Assembly: GCF_030272695.1 (NCBI RefSeq)
Contig: NZ_JARFYN010000001.1
Span: 62,001-126,000 of the forward strand
DNA: 64,000 bases
DNA from: Martinezella calliandrae
GTDB lineage: Bacteria > Pseudomonadota > Alphaproteobacteria > Rhizobiales > Rhizobiaceae
Reading direction: 5' to 3'
Shown: piece by piece, positions 1 to 7,988 of the stretch
Position numbering within the stretch: the stretch's first letter is position 1
Layout: every line of letters starts with the position of its first letter
The notes under the pieces: model-generated
What the model saw: the letters and a program-made list of their open reading frames with translations, nothing else
Database searches by the model: none
Told to the model about the DNA's origin: nothing
Translations under genes and position numbers: made by a program

Positions 1-90
1 GCACACGCCGGTCGCAATGAGACGCCGGCACACGGCGGATGAACTCGCTTCAAAACGGCGTCTTTGCCGGCATGGGGAACGGATCGTTTC

Positions 91-768
91 ATGCGCATAC
101 TGCTCATAGAAGACGACATCAAAACTGGGGAATTCGTCTCGCGCGGCCTGCGGGAAGCAGGACACGTCTGCGACATGCTCGCGGATGGACAGGACGGACT
201 TTTCCATGCCATCCGCGAGACCTATGACATCTTTATCATCGACCGGATGTTACCCGGTCTCGACGGCCTGTCGATCATGCGCTCAATGCGCGCCGCCGGC
301 GTCAAGACGCCTGCGCTTTTTCTAACCGCGATCGCAGGCATTGATGACCGGGTGGAAGGTCTCGAGGCAGGCGCCGACGACTACCTCGTCAAACCGTTCG
401 CCTTCTCCGAACTTCTGGCGCGGATCAACGCCCTCGCCCGCCGTCCGCCCGCTGTCTCCGAAAAGACCATGCTGCAGGTCGCCGACCTGACGATGGACGT
501 GATGAAACGCCGCGTCACCAGGGCCGGAGTCGAGATCGAACTGCAGCCGCGCGAATTCACGCTGCTGGAAGTTCTCGCCCGCAACGAAGGCCGGGTTCTC
601 ACCAGGACGATGCTTCTCGAACGCGTATGGGATTTCCATTTCGACCCGAAGACCAGCGTGGTCGAAACGCACATCAGCAGGCTCCGCGGCAAGATCGACA
701 AGCCCTTCGACGTTCCGCTCCTTCATACGATCAGAAACACCGGTTATTCGTTGCATGCGCCGCGATAA
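91..768 (+). CDS. OmpR/PhoB-family response regulator
   Basis: DNA-binding response regulator of 225 residues. The receiver domain (about 1-115) has the acidic pair E7-D8-D9, the phospho-acceptor D51 in a D-R-M-L-P-G-L-D-G context, and the switch Lys K101 in Y-L-V-K-P-F. The C-terminal winged helix (about 130-225) contains the L-x-P-R-E-F-x-L-L-E motif and ends with the I-R-N-T-G-Y-S wing. I chose ATG 91 because MRILLIEDD is the normal family start and G/A-rich sequence lies just upstream; an in-frame ATG at 64 would add an atypical nine-residue extension. The stop overlaps the kinase start at 755 by 14 bases, so the two genes are translationally coupled. Target genes are unknown; the downstream MipA gene is the nearest candidate. 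Confidence 0.93.
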   Translation: MRILLIEDDIKTGEFVSRGLREAGHVCDMLADGQDGLFHAIRETYDIFIIDRMLPGLDGLSIMRSMRAAGVKTPALFLTAIAGIDDRVEGLEAGADDYLVKPFAFSELLARINALARRPPAVSEKTMLQVADLTMDVMKRRVTRAGVEIELQPREFTLLEVLARNEGRVLTRTMLLERVWDFHFDPKTSVVETHISRLRGKIDKPFDVPLLHTIRNTGYSLHAPR

Positions 769-2116
769 CATTCTGCGTAGCACATCGTTTCGTCTGGCGT
801 TGATTTTCTCGCTGATGTTCATCAGCGCGTTCATGGTGACGGGCTTGATCATCTATCAGCTTGTCAAATGGGAATTTCAACAGCGTCAGGATCAGACGAT
901 CCAGGAGACCTTTGCCGTGATAGCCGCAGCCTACGGCGATCAGGACATCCAGGACCTGCTGGTTACGGTTGAAACCTACAGCAGAGCAAGCAACGACCGC
1001 CAGCGCGTATTTTCGCTCGTCGATCCCTCCGGAAAGGTTCTTGCCGGCAATATTCCCAACCTCAAATTTCCGGAGGGTTGGAGCGACGTTGACGGCGATA
1101 AGATGCAATTGCCAGAGCACCAGCAATACCGGATTTTCTCAGGCACCGTCGACGGAAATCGCCTGACCGTCGGCCTCAGTCAGCGGGAAACCAAAAACAT
1201 TGAAGCGATCATGCTGCAAAGCTTCGGCTGGGCCTCCATCATCGTCTTGCTGCTGGCAATTTGCGGTGGCGTATTGATTGCCCTGCGCGTGCAAAGGCGT
1301 TTTGGCGCCGTTCGAACCACGATGGAACATGTAGCGCGTGGAAACCTCGGAGCACGCGTCCCAATCGTCGGACGCGGCGATGATGTCGATTTGCTGTCCC
1401 ACGACATCAACGACGCCCTTGCCCGCCTGGCGGCGACCGTCGATGGTATGCGGCAAGTCAGCACCGACATAGCCCATGACCTGAAATCCCCACTCAACCG
1501 CCTCAAAATGACGGTCGACGAAGCACTTGCGAAACAGGCATCGGGCATGACGGTCATTCAGGAACTTGAGGCCGCGAGTTCGGAAGCCGACCGCATTAAT
1601 GAAACCTTTGAGGCACTGCTGCGGATTGCTCAGATCGAAGCGGGAGCCCGCAAGTCCAGATTCGGCAAGGTCGACCTCGGCGATGTGCTGCAGTCCCTTG
1701 ATGACATCTATTCCAGCGTCGCCGAGGACAATGGCCAACGGCTCAAAACCAACATTGGTAAGCCCAACGAGGTCATTTTGGGCGATCGGGAACTCCTGAC
1801 GCAGATGTATGCCAACCTCATCGAGAACGCCATTCGCCATTGTCCGGCCGGAACCGATATTGTGGTCAGGTGTGAAGCAGATGCCGACACGATAACGACG
1901 AGTGTCGAAGACAACGGCCCCGGCATTCCGGAGCGGGAACACGGCAACATCTTCCGCCGCCTCTACAGGCTGGAAAAAAGCCGCACATCGCCGGGCAGCG
2001 GGCTCGGTCTCAGCCTGGTAAAGGCTATCACAGACCTCCATGGCGCCGGGATTTTGGTGGAAAACTCCCGACCTGGCTTGCGCATAAGGGTCATCTTTCC
2101 GAGGTTTGTTCAATGA
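755..2116 (+). CDS. Sensor histidine kinase, HAMP type
   Basis: Membrane sensor kinase of 453 residues, partner of the regulator at 91-768. TM helix 1 is about residues 13-34 and TM2 about 157-178, enclosing a short periplasmic domain of roughly 120 residues. A HAMP linker follows (about 178-230). The HisKA box has the phospho-acceptor H241 (D-I-A-H-D-L-K-S-P-L). The ATPase domain shows an N box (N-L-I-E-N-A, about 354-359), a G1 box (E-D-N-G-P-G-I-P, about 385-392) and a G2 box (G-S-G-L-G-L-S). The layout matches the small HAMP-HisKA-HATPase kinases paired with OmpR-type regulators. The ligand cannot be inferred from the sensor domain. Confidence 0.93.
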   Translation: MRRDNILRSTSFRLALIFSLMFISAFMVTGLIIYQLVKWEFQQRQDQTIQETFAVIAAAYGDQDIQDLLVTVETYSRASNDRQRVFSLVDPSGKVLAGNIPNLKFPEGWSDVDGDKMQLPEHQQYRIFSGTVDGNRLTVGLSQRETKNIEAIMLQSFGWASIIVLLLAICGGVLIALRVQRRFGAVRTTMEHVARGNLGARVPIVGRGDDVDLLSHDINDALARLAATVDGMRQVSTDIAHDLKSPLNRLKMTVDEALAKQASGMTVIQELEAASSEADRINETFEALLRIAQIEAGARKSRFGKVDLGDVLQSLDDIYSSVAEDNGQRLKTNIGKPNEVILGDRELLTQMYANLIENAIRHCPAGTDIVVRCEADADTITTSVEDNGPGIPEREHGNIFRRLYRLEKSRTSPGSGLGLSLVKAITDLHGAGILVENSRPGLRIRVIFPRFVQ

Positions 2117-2280
2117 AGCCTCAAAGGTGCAGCACCGTGTCTTTCGCGAAACACCGGCCGAGTACAGCGATTGCATCTCAAGTTTTTTCTGTTTTTAAAA
2201 CCGCAGGACGTGTTAGTAATACCGCTGGGGGCGATCTGCCTGTAAATCGGTGTCGGCGATTAGGGATGGGCATTGGCATA

Positions 2281-3123
2281 GTGTTCGGCGTCAAAACATC
2301 TTCTTTTGCCAGGTTCCTGGCGCTTGCGGGGGCGGTTCTGCCTGCAACATCCGTGATCTCCGCTGCTCCGGCCTTGGCGGAGGAGGCGGCGAAGTCTGGC
2401 TCGAACACCTGGGTCGTGACGCTTGGCGGTACGGTTGAATACGGGCCTTCCTACGAGGGATCGAAGCATCTCTCCTTTAGCGGCCTGCCATCTTTCGACG
2501 TCCATCGCCTTGGCGAAACTCAGGATTACAGCGAGCCCGACGACAATATCGACTACGGCCTCTTCGACCTCGGTGGCATCGAAATCGGCCCTGTCGTCGG
2601 TTTCAGGGGCGGGCGCTCGGCATTTGAGGATTCTAACCTCAACGGCCTGCACAGGGTTCATTGGAATTTCGATGCGGGCGCATTCGCACAATATTGGCCG
2701 ATGGAAAATCAGTTGCGGGTGCGGGTCGAGACACGCCAGGCGCTGTGGGGTGGCGATGGCCTTGTCGCCGATCTGTCACTCGATTGGTTCCAGCCTGTTG
2801 GGGACAGATGGCTCCTGTCCGCTGGGCCGCGCCTGTCTTTGGCAAACTCCACCTATATGCGCAACAATTTTGGAATCTCCGCAAGCGAGTCGGCGAAGAA
2901 TGGCCACCTCAGTGCCTTCGACGCCAGCGGCGGCGTCAAATCCGTTGGCTTCACGGTGGCGGCAACCTACACGATTTCGCCGGCCTGGAGCGTGCAGCTC
3001 TATGACAAATACAGCCGTCTGGTGAGCGATGCCGCCGATAGTCCGATCACCTCACAGATCGGTTCACCCAACCAGAACATTATCGGCTTTACCCTCAACA
3101 GAACGTTCGATATCCGGTTTTAG
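2281..3123 (+). CDS. MipA/OmpV-family outer membrane protein
   Basis: Predicted outer-membrane beta-barrel of the MipA/OmpV family (about 280 residues from this start). A signal peptide (VKTSSFARFLALAGAVLPAT and on to A-P-A-L-A) is followed by the family-typical start of the mature protein (W-V-V-T-L-G-G-T-V-E-Y-G-P-S-Y-E-G-S), and the chain ends in aromatic R-F, the usual barrel C-terminus. The frame is open back to ATG 2113, overlapping the kinase stop, but that would put about 55 unlikely residues before the signal peptide. GTG 2281, with the G-rich element GGGATGGG nine bases upstream, fits better; ATG 2266 is a second option. MipA proteins in enterobacteria scaffold murein enzymes, but a role in envelope stress or peptide resistance is equally possible here. 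Confidence 0.82.
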   Translation: MFGVKTSSFARFLALAGAVLPATSVISAAPALAEEAAKSGSNTWVVTLGGTVEYGPSYEGSKHLSFSGLPSFDVHRLGETQDYSEPDDNIDYGLFDLGGIEIGPVVGFRGGRSAFEDSNLNGLHRVHWNFDAGAFAQYWPMENQLRVRVETRQALWGGDGLVADLSLDWFQPVGDRWLLSAGPRLSLANSTYMRNNFGISASESAKNGHLSAFDASGGVKSVGFTVAATYTISPAWSVQLYDKYSRLVSDAADSPITSQIGSPNQNIIGFTLNRTFDIRF

Positions 3124-4404
3124 AGATCGGCGGGCTTCGTTCCGGGCGATGTAATCCCGAGTGACCGGGACGACATCGTTGCGTTTGGTCATCTGGATCT
3201 GGAAGACAACGAGGTCCTCGTACCGGAAGGCAGCCTCCGCAGTCGAAAGATAATATTCCCACATGCGGCAGAAGCGTTCGTCATAGAGCTCCGTCACCTC
3301 GGCCCAGCGCGCCATGAAACGCTCGCGCCAGTTGGCGAGCGTCCAGGCATAGTGCAGCCGCAACACCTCGACATCGGTAACCGACAATCCCGCGGCCTCG
3401 ATTTCCGGAACTATCTCCGAAAGCGCTGGGATATAGCCGCCGGGGAAGATGTATTTGTCGAGCCAGGGCGTAGTAAAGCCCGGTGTCGCCGCACAGCCGA
3501 TCGTGTGCAGGACCATGATGCCGTCATCCTCCATCAACTCGGCGCATTTGCGGAAGAAGGTTCGATAGGATGCAATTCCGACATGCTCGAACATGCCGAC
3601 GGAGACGATCCTGTCGAAATGGCCCGTCAGGCTGCGATAGTCTCTGAGCGCAAACTGAACTTCCCCCTTCGATCGATCGATGCTGGCGGGCACCCGTTTC
3701 GACGCATACTCGTGCTGCTCTTCGGACAGGGTGACGCCGAGCACATAGCCGCCAGGTGCCTGCTCGGCCAGGTGCAGGGCAAGACCTCCCCAGCCGCAGC
3801 CGATGTCGAGAATGCTGTGGTCGGGCTCGATCAGCAGCTTGGCCGCAAGGTGCCTTTTCTTGGCCAACTGCGCCTCTTCGAGGGATTGGTCGGGATGTTC
3901 GAAATAGGCGCAGGAATATTGCCGGTCTGCATCCAGAAAAAGTTCGTAGAGGCGGCCGTCGAGATCGTAGTGATGCGCGACGTTTGTCTTCGAGCGCCCC
4001 GGCAGATTGCGGTGACGGAAAATCCGCAGCCGCGTCCGGATATGGTCAATCACGCGCGCGATGAGCGGATGCGTGCTGTTTTGCGCCTCCCGCAGCATCA
4101 TCGCTACGAAATCGTAGAGCGAGCCTCGTTCGACGAGGAATCGGTCATCCATGTAGAGCTCGCCGAGTCTGAGGTCAGCGTCGATCAGAAAGGCCCATTG
4201 CGCGCGCGTATCGGCAAAGCGGACGTGAACCGACTGACCGCTGTCATCACCGAATGTCAGAACGCGGCCAGCCGCCGTCGTCACCGTCAGAGATCCTCGC
4301 GTCACGATATGCGACAGCGCCCGTTTCAGACACCAGTCTGCAATGTTGGACGCAACGGCAGCACCTTTGTTTTGGCGACGATCTTCAGCTTGCAATCGGG
4401 ACAT
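3064..4404 (-). CDS. cfa: Cyclopropane-fatty-acyl-phospholipid synthase family methyltransferase
   Basis: SAM-dependent methyltransferase of 446 residues, which in this family adds a methylene bridge to cis double bonds of membrane phospholipid acyl chains. The N-terminal domain (about 25-135) precedes a catalytic domain with N-V-A-H-H-Y-D-L, the Q-Y-S-C-A-Y-F motif near residue 162 and the SAM loop I-L-D-I-G-C-G-W-G-G at about 198-207. It is last in a nine-gene run: its ATG overlaps the stop of the SMR gene by one base (TAATG). Its 3' end overlaps the convergent mipA-like gene by 60 bases. A cis-desaturase gene in the same run could supply the double bond substrate. Related enzymes also methylate other acyl compounds, so a special lipid substrate is possible. 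Confidence 0.9.
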   Translation of the reverse strand: MSRLQAEDRRQNKGAAVASNIADWCLKRALSHIVTRGSLTVTTAAGRVLTFGDDSGQSVHVRFADTRAQWAFLIDADLRLGELYMDDRFLVERGSLYDFVAMMLREAQNSTHPLIARVIDHIRTRLRIFRHRNLPGRSKTNVAHHYDLDGRLYELFLDADRQYSCAYFEHPDQSLEEAQLAKKRHLAAKLLIEPDHSILDIGCGWGGLALHLAEQAPGGYVLGVTLSEEQHEYASKRVPASIDRSKGEVQFALRDYRSLTGHFDRIVSVGMFEHVGIASYRTFFRKCAELMEDDGIMVLHTIGCAATPGFTTPWLDKYIFPGGYIPALSEIVPEIEAAGLSVTDVEVLRLHYAWTLANWRERFMARWAEVTELYDERFCRMWEYYLSTAEAAFRYEDLVVFQIQMTKRNDVVPVTRDYIARNEARRSLKPDIERSVEGKADNVLVG

Positions 4405-4829
4405 TACCTATCCTTACCTGTGTCGACGCGTAGCGAATTGTGCTCCGTGTCCCAGTCATCCTGGCGTGATGCTTCACCGGCAGCGCCTGCGATCAGCCAG
4501 ACGCCCGTCAGGATCAATCCGCTGCCGATCACCTGCAGGCCGACGACTGGTTCGCCGAAGACGAACCAGCCGGTGGCGATGATCAACACATAGCTGATGC
4601 CGGAAAGGGGAAAGGCACGGCTCAGGTCAAGTTCGGAAAGCACGTTCATCCATATGAAGAAGCAGAGGATTTCGGCAGCGATCGCCGCCAGAATCCAGTG
4701 CGATGCGAGCGCACGCCATAGCCAGTCCGCGCCGGCCGCACCGTCCAATTGCGCGGCCCCGTGCTTGATGAAAAATTGGTACAGCGTGTTCAATACCGGC
4801 ACCGCCAACCAGGATAAGCGCATCGACAT
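4404..4829 (-). CDS. Small EamA/SMR-type membrane transporter (second copy in the run)
   Basis: Integral membrane protein of 141 residues with four predicted helices and the short EamA/small-multidrug-resistance architecture (F-I-W-M-N-V-L-S-E-L-D-L-S-R-A-F-P-L-S-G-I in the central helices). The polar C-terminal tail (about 110-141) is unusual for this group. ATG 4829 overlaps the upstream GNAT-like stop by one base and the stop overlaps the cfa start by one base, so coupling is tight. Half-size EamA proteins such as ArnE/ArnF act as lipid-linked sugar flippase subunits; pairing with the other small transporter at 7635-7988 would suit a heterodimeric flippase. That pairing is inferred. Confidence 0.78.
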   Translation of the reverse strand: MSMRLSWLAVPVLNTLYQFFIKHGAAQLDGAAGADWLWRALASHWILAAIAAEILCFFIWMNVLSELDLSRAFPLSGISYVLIIATGWFVFGEPVVGLQVIGSGLILTGVWLIAGAAGEASRQDDWDTEHNSLRVDTGKDR

Positions 4830-5977
4830 TACTGGCCCACCTCGTCTGTTGAAAACAACGGGGAAGCCAGCCGTAGTATTTTCTGAAGAAAGGGGTTGCG
4901 ATGGCGAAAGAACATCGCGTTGGCGGTCAGCTTGCTGCCAAGCCGTATCTTGTTTTCATAATAGGCCTGGCCGCTCTGATAACGGCCTATGCCGTGTTCC
5001 AGACAATAGCCCAGATTGGTGAACCAGCTCAGGAAATAAAGATTGTACGGCCGCCCCTCTTCGCCATCCATGCAGAAGAATTTGTCGATGGCGACACGTC
5101 CGTCATGCACAATCAAATTGGCGGCAAGCAGCCTGTCCTCGACGAAGTAGAAGGCGCAGAAAGAGCGACCGCGCATGCGGGAGAGGATTCCCTCGAAGTA
5201 TTCGGCCGTAAGCTCCTCGAACTGCCATTCGCTGCGATTGCGAGTGTCATGGTAGAGCGCCACGACTTCCGGCAGGAAATCGCCAAAATCCGTCCGGATC
5301 TCGACCCTGACTTGCTGGAAGGATTTCAACTTGCGGCGCATGTCCTTACGCGTACCGGAGGAAAGCCGGCCAAGATATTCATCAATCGACTTGAAATCGA
5401 TGTCGAGCCAGGCAGTTGGCAGGCCGCCGATCATCGCGTAACGACGGGCAGTGAGCGGGCCGTCGAGCGCGGCTGCAATCGGCACGGGAATGTCCTTGAG
5501 GCCCATCAGCGCGCAGTCTTCACTTGCCGCGAGTTGTTCGAAGAATGACAATAGGGTCGCAAACAGCGCTTCGCGGCGTTCCAGCGGCACATCGGGGTGA
5601 AAGCCGACCGCGCCCGTTTCCGTGCAGGGCGAACCGAGACAGGCGAGGCGCAGCGTCAGGAAACCCGGGAAGCGCTGCCGTATGCGACGCACCGCCTTTC
5701 GGAGAAATCCGTCTTCCAGTGTCGTGTCTAAGGCATAGGGACAGAGGAAAGCCGGCATCGCGGCGCTGACCCGTCCGTGTTCCACGACGGTTATGTAGCG
5801 CCATTCGAAACCGGCGATGCCAGCCTCCTCGATGGCCAGCAGGCAGTCATAGTCCTCGACCTGATCGTGGAAGCAGGCATTCCAGGCATCGCGTCCGATG
5901 GCGCGGATGGTGAAATGCACCTCGGCAACCGGATCGCGCGCTGGCGCCGGCGAGGGATTAGGCGACAGCTGCAACAT
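4829..5977 (-). CDS. GNAT-fold acyltransferase-like protein (COG3146/FemAB-like)
   Basis: Protein of 382 residues resembling the group annotated as peptidogalycan biosynthesis or GNAT-superfamily acyltransferase. The C-terminal half shows the hallmark region with W-Q-F-E-E-L, F-C-A-F-Y-F-V-E-D-R-L-L-A-A-N-L and Y-Q-S-G-Q-A-Y-Y-E-N-K. I start it at ATG 5977, preceded by GAGG nine bases upstream; ATG 6040 is further back but lies well inside the upstream hydrolase gene. The chosen start overlaps that gene by 20 bases. Position between a hydrolase-fold enzyme and an SMR transporter in a lipid-flavoured run suggests transfer of an acyl or aminoacyl group to the pathway product. No substrate is established for the family. 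Confidence 0.75.
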   Translation of the reverse strand: MLQLSPNPSPAPARDPVAEVHFTIRAIGRDAWNACFHDQVEDYDCLLAIEEAGIAGFEWRYITVVEHGRVSAAMPAFLCPYALDTTLEDGFLRKAVRRIRQRFPGFLTLRLACLGSPCTETGAVGFHPDVPLERREALFATLLSFFEQLAASEDCALMGLKDIPVPIAAALDGPLTARRYAMIGGLPTAWLDIDFKSIDEYLGRLSSGTRKDMRRKLKSFQQVRVEIRTDFGDFLPEVVALYHDTRNRSEWQFEELTAEYFEGILSRMRGRSFCAFYFVEDRLLAANLIVHDGRVAIDKFFCMDGEEGRPYNLYFLSWFTNLGYCLEHGIGRYQSGQAYYENKIRLGSKLTANAMFFRHRNPFLQKILRLASPLFSTDEVGQ

Positions 5978-6776
5978 GACTCGTCGCCTCGAAGAACTCC
6001 GCGGTGAAATCCGCGACCTGCCGATGCTGACGGTCGACATGGATCATGTGGTAACTGTCCTCGATCCATCTGAGCTCGTGCGGGCCGCCGATATGGTCGG
6101 AAATATAGCGTGCATGCCTGGGGCTGCTGAGGTCGTCGTCCACGGCGTGCAGGATTAGCGTTGGCGTCGTCATCTGGGGCAGTCTGTTCCTGAGGGTCTT
6201 GGCCAGCCGATGCATCTCGACGAGCCCTCTGCCGGGGAATTTTTCGAGAACGCCATCCCCTCCCATAGCCTCGATCAGCTTGCGCATCCGCTCGTCCTTG
6301 ATCCCGAGGGATGCGGTCTCGCGAAAATTGAGACGGTCGAGAAAAGGAATTCGGCAAAGCCAGCCGATATGTGACGACAGCAGCGGATAATAGAAGGGGA
6401 CGTCCCAGCCGTCATAATGAAAGCAGGGGGAATAGATGGCCACGGCACGGATCGTCTCCGGACGTCTTTCGGCTGCCAGCATGGAGAGCTTGCCGCCGAC
6501 GCAGATACCGGCGGCAAAAACCTGCTGCGTCCTGGCCGCAAGGAAATCCGAAGCCTTCAAGACGCTCTCCAGCCAGTCCTCCCACCGTGACCGCCTGAGG
6601 GTGACCGCGTCGACCCCATGGCCCGCCAGCAGCGGCGCATAGACGCTGTAGCCTTTGCGATGGAGAAGGCGGGCGACCAGCTTCATTTCGGCCGGAGCCC
6701 CGGTCAACCCATGAACTAGTACAATGCCTTTTCCATTTGAGCCTTCCAGATAGAAGCTCAACCCGTCAATTTTCAT
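5958..6776 (-). CDS. Alpha/beta-hydrolase with GxCxGG nucleophile motif
   Basis: Alpha/beta-hydrolase fold protein of 272 residues, close in layout to carboxylesterases and monoacylglycerol lipases. The strand-turn H-G-L-T-G-A-P-A-E-M near residue 22 forms the oxyanion region. The nucleophile elbow reads G90-I-C92-V-G-G, so Cys replaces the usual Ser; likely acid and base are the Asp in H-A-V-D-D-D and the His in D-S-Y-H-M-I-H. The GxCxGG elbow is characteristic of PHA synthases, which are acyltransferases, so acyl transfer is as likely as hydrolysis. ATG 6776 is preceded by GGAG nine bases upstream and overlaps the desaturase stop by 11 bases. Earlier in-frame ATGs lie inside the desaturase gene and are rejected. 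Confidence 0.82.
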   Translation of the reverse strand: MKIDGLSFYLEGSNGKGIVLVHGLTGAPAEMKLVARLLHRKGYSVYAPLLAGHGVDAVTLRRSRWEDWLESVLKASDFLAARTQQVFAAGICVGGKLSMLAAERRPETIRAVAIYSPCFHYDGWDVPFYYPLLSSHIGWLCRIPFLDRLNFRETASLGIKDERMRKLIEAMGGDGVLEKFPGRGLVEMHRLAKTLRNRLPQMTTPTLILHAVDDDLSSPRHARYISDHIGGPHELRWIEDSYHMIHVDRQHRQVADFTAEFFEATSHVAAVA

Positions 6777-7638
6777 GGGACAGCTCCGCCTGCCGGTTTT
6801 CTTTGGCCATGAAGCCAAGCGCGTGGCAGGTACTGATGACGTGTGTGCCGGCCTTTTCCTGCTCTTCCTTGATCTGTGCGTGCAGCGTGCGCAGCTTCGT
6901 CCAGTGGGTCCGCGGCCGATAGTGGTGCTCGGCATGATAGCCATTGCCGAACCACAGCCAGTTGTAGAATGACTTGTGGCTACTGACGCCCCACGCGATC
7001 GGCTCGTCCGGGTCGCCGTTCAGATGTTCGTAATAGCCGTTGAGCGACGACAGGCAGTTGCCGAAATAATAGAACGGCACGAAGAACAGCACGGCCTTCC
7101 AGTCATAGATCAGCGCAATTGCAGCGAGCCCTAGGAAGAAGAAGAGTTCGAACCGGCCCCATTTCGCGTCGAAAGGGCGGTTACGGGCAATGGCCTTGTG
7201 AATGTCGCCGAGGCTGTCGCGAAAGAAGCTCAGAAACGTATAGGACCACACATTTTCCGGCTCGCCGTTACGGCCGTGGCGGTAGATCGACAACAGATCG
7301 ATCGTATCGCCCTTTTCGTCCGGCCGGTCGCTGTTGCCGGAGTGATGGCGCATATGCACCCAATGATAGTAGGTCTGCGAAAAACCGATCGCAACCGATT
7401 CCAGCAGGCTGAACGCATAGTTCATCCAGCGCGGCTTGAAATAGGGTGTGTGGATGAAATTATGGGATATGCTGTTGATGTTCCACGAGATCGATACGGC
7501 GTACAGGCAGCCGAGGACAGCGGAAAGCCACAAGGGCCGGCTTGCGAAACCGACGATCAGATAGACGTCGAAAGCGAGATGCGCCACAGCGGCCAGAACC
7601 GGTGCGGCATCCCATCTGGTGTGCGCAAAGATTTTCAT
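6766..7638 (-). CDS. Membrane fatty acid desaturase
   Basis: Diiron membrane desaturase of 290 residues. All three His boxes are present: H59-x3-H63 (H-N-F-I-H), H95-x2-H98-H99 (H-M-R-H-H) and H235-x2-H238-H239 (H-A-E-H-H). Hydrophobic helices lie at about 13-55, 70-88 and 163-200. The family introduces or hydroxylates C-H bonds in acyl chains using O2 and an electron donor. I start at ATG 7638, which overlaps the upstream transporter stop as ATGA; a longer frame to 7854 runs inside that gene and is not credible. In the same run as cfa, it could create the unsaturation that CFA synthase modifies. Acyl substrate and regiospecificity cannot be read from the sequence. Confidence 0.88.
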   Translation of the reverse strand: MKIFAHTRWDAAPVLAAVAHLAFDVYLIVGFASRPLWLSAVLGCLYAVSISWNINSISHNFIHTPYFKPRWMNYAFSLLESVAIGFSQTYYHWVHMRHHSGNSDRPDEKGDTIDLLSIYRHGRNGEPENVWSYTFLSFFRDSLGDIHKAIARNRPFDAKWGRFELFFFLGLAAIALIYDWKAVLFFVPFYYFGNCLSSLNGYYEHLNGDPDEPIAWGVSSHKSFYNWLWFGNGYHAEHHYRPRTHWTKLRTLHAQIKEEQEKAGTHVISTCHALGFMAKENRQAELSHEN

Positions 7639-7988
7639 AGTCCGGTTACTCCCACGCAGGCCACGCCGGCGGTCACGAGAAAGACGCCCGTTGCGTGGCG
7701 GAGGTTGATGTTTTCCTTGAATATCAGGGCTCCGGCGAAGACGATGACGACATAGCTCAACGCCATGAGCGGAAAGGCTATCGATAGGGGCACGTGCTCG
7801 AGCACGGCGGTCCAGGCCAGCAGCTCCACTGCCCAGAAGCCAATGCCCAGCCACGTGATAGGCTTGGTCAGCGCCGAGAGCAACGCGTTTTCGCTTGCAG
7901 CCTGCTTAAAACACACCTCGCGTGCCGTTTCCGCCAGCACGCAGAAAAGGATCAATGCAAGCATCGGAAGGGTCAAACTGCCGCTCAT
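7635..7988 (-). CDS. Small EamA/SMR-type membrane transporter (first copy in the run)
   Basis: Membrane protein of 117 residues with four predicted helices, resembling EmrE/ArnE-size proteins: an early L-A-E-T-A-R-E helix, a central W-L-G-I-G-F-W-A-V-E-L-L-A-W helix, then S-I-A-F-P-L-M-A-L-S-Y and G-A-L-I-F-K-E segments that are typical of EamA half-transporters. It is coupled on both sides by four-base ATGA overlaps, with the arginase-fold gene upstream and the desaturase downstream. Either drug/metabolite export or flipping of a lipid intermediate would fit; with the second small transporter at 4404-4829 a heterodimer is plausible. Confidence 0.8.
   Translation of the reverse strand: MSGSLTLPMLALILFCVLAETAREVCFKQAASENALLSALTKPITWLGIGFWAVELLAWTAVLEHVPLSIAFPLMALSYVVIVFAGALIFKENINLRHATGVFLVTAGVACVGVTGL

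Noticed and set aside
1..42. Possible 3' end of an upstream gene (open frame 1 ending in TGA at 40-42)
   Set aside because: Fourteen codons at the window edge cannot support any assignment.
3352..4593. Plus-strand open frame antisense to the CFA synthase
   Set aside because: No domain visible, and the minus-strand SAM methyltransferase motifs are intact.
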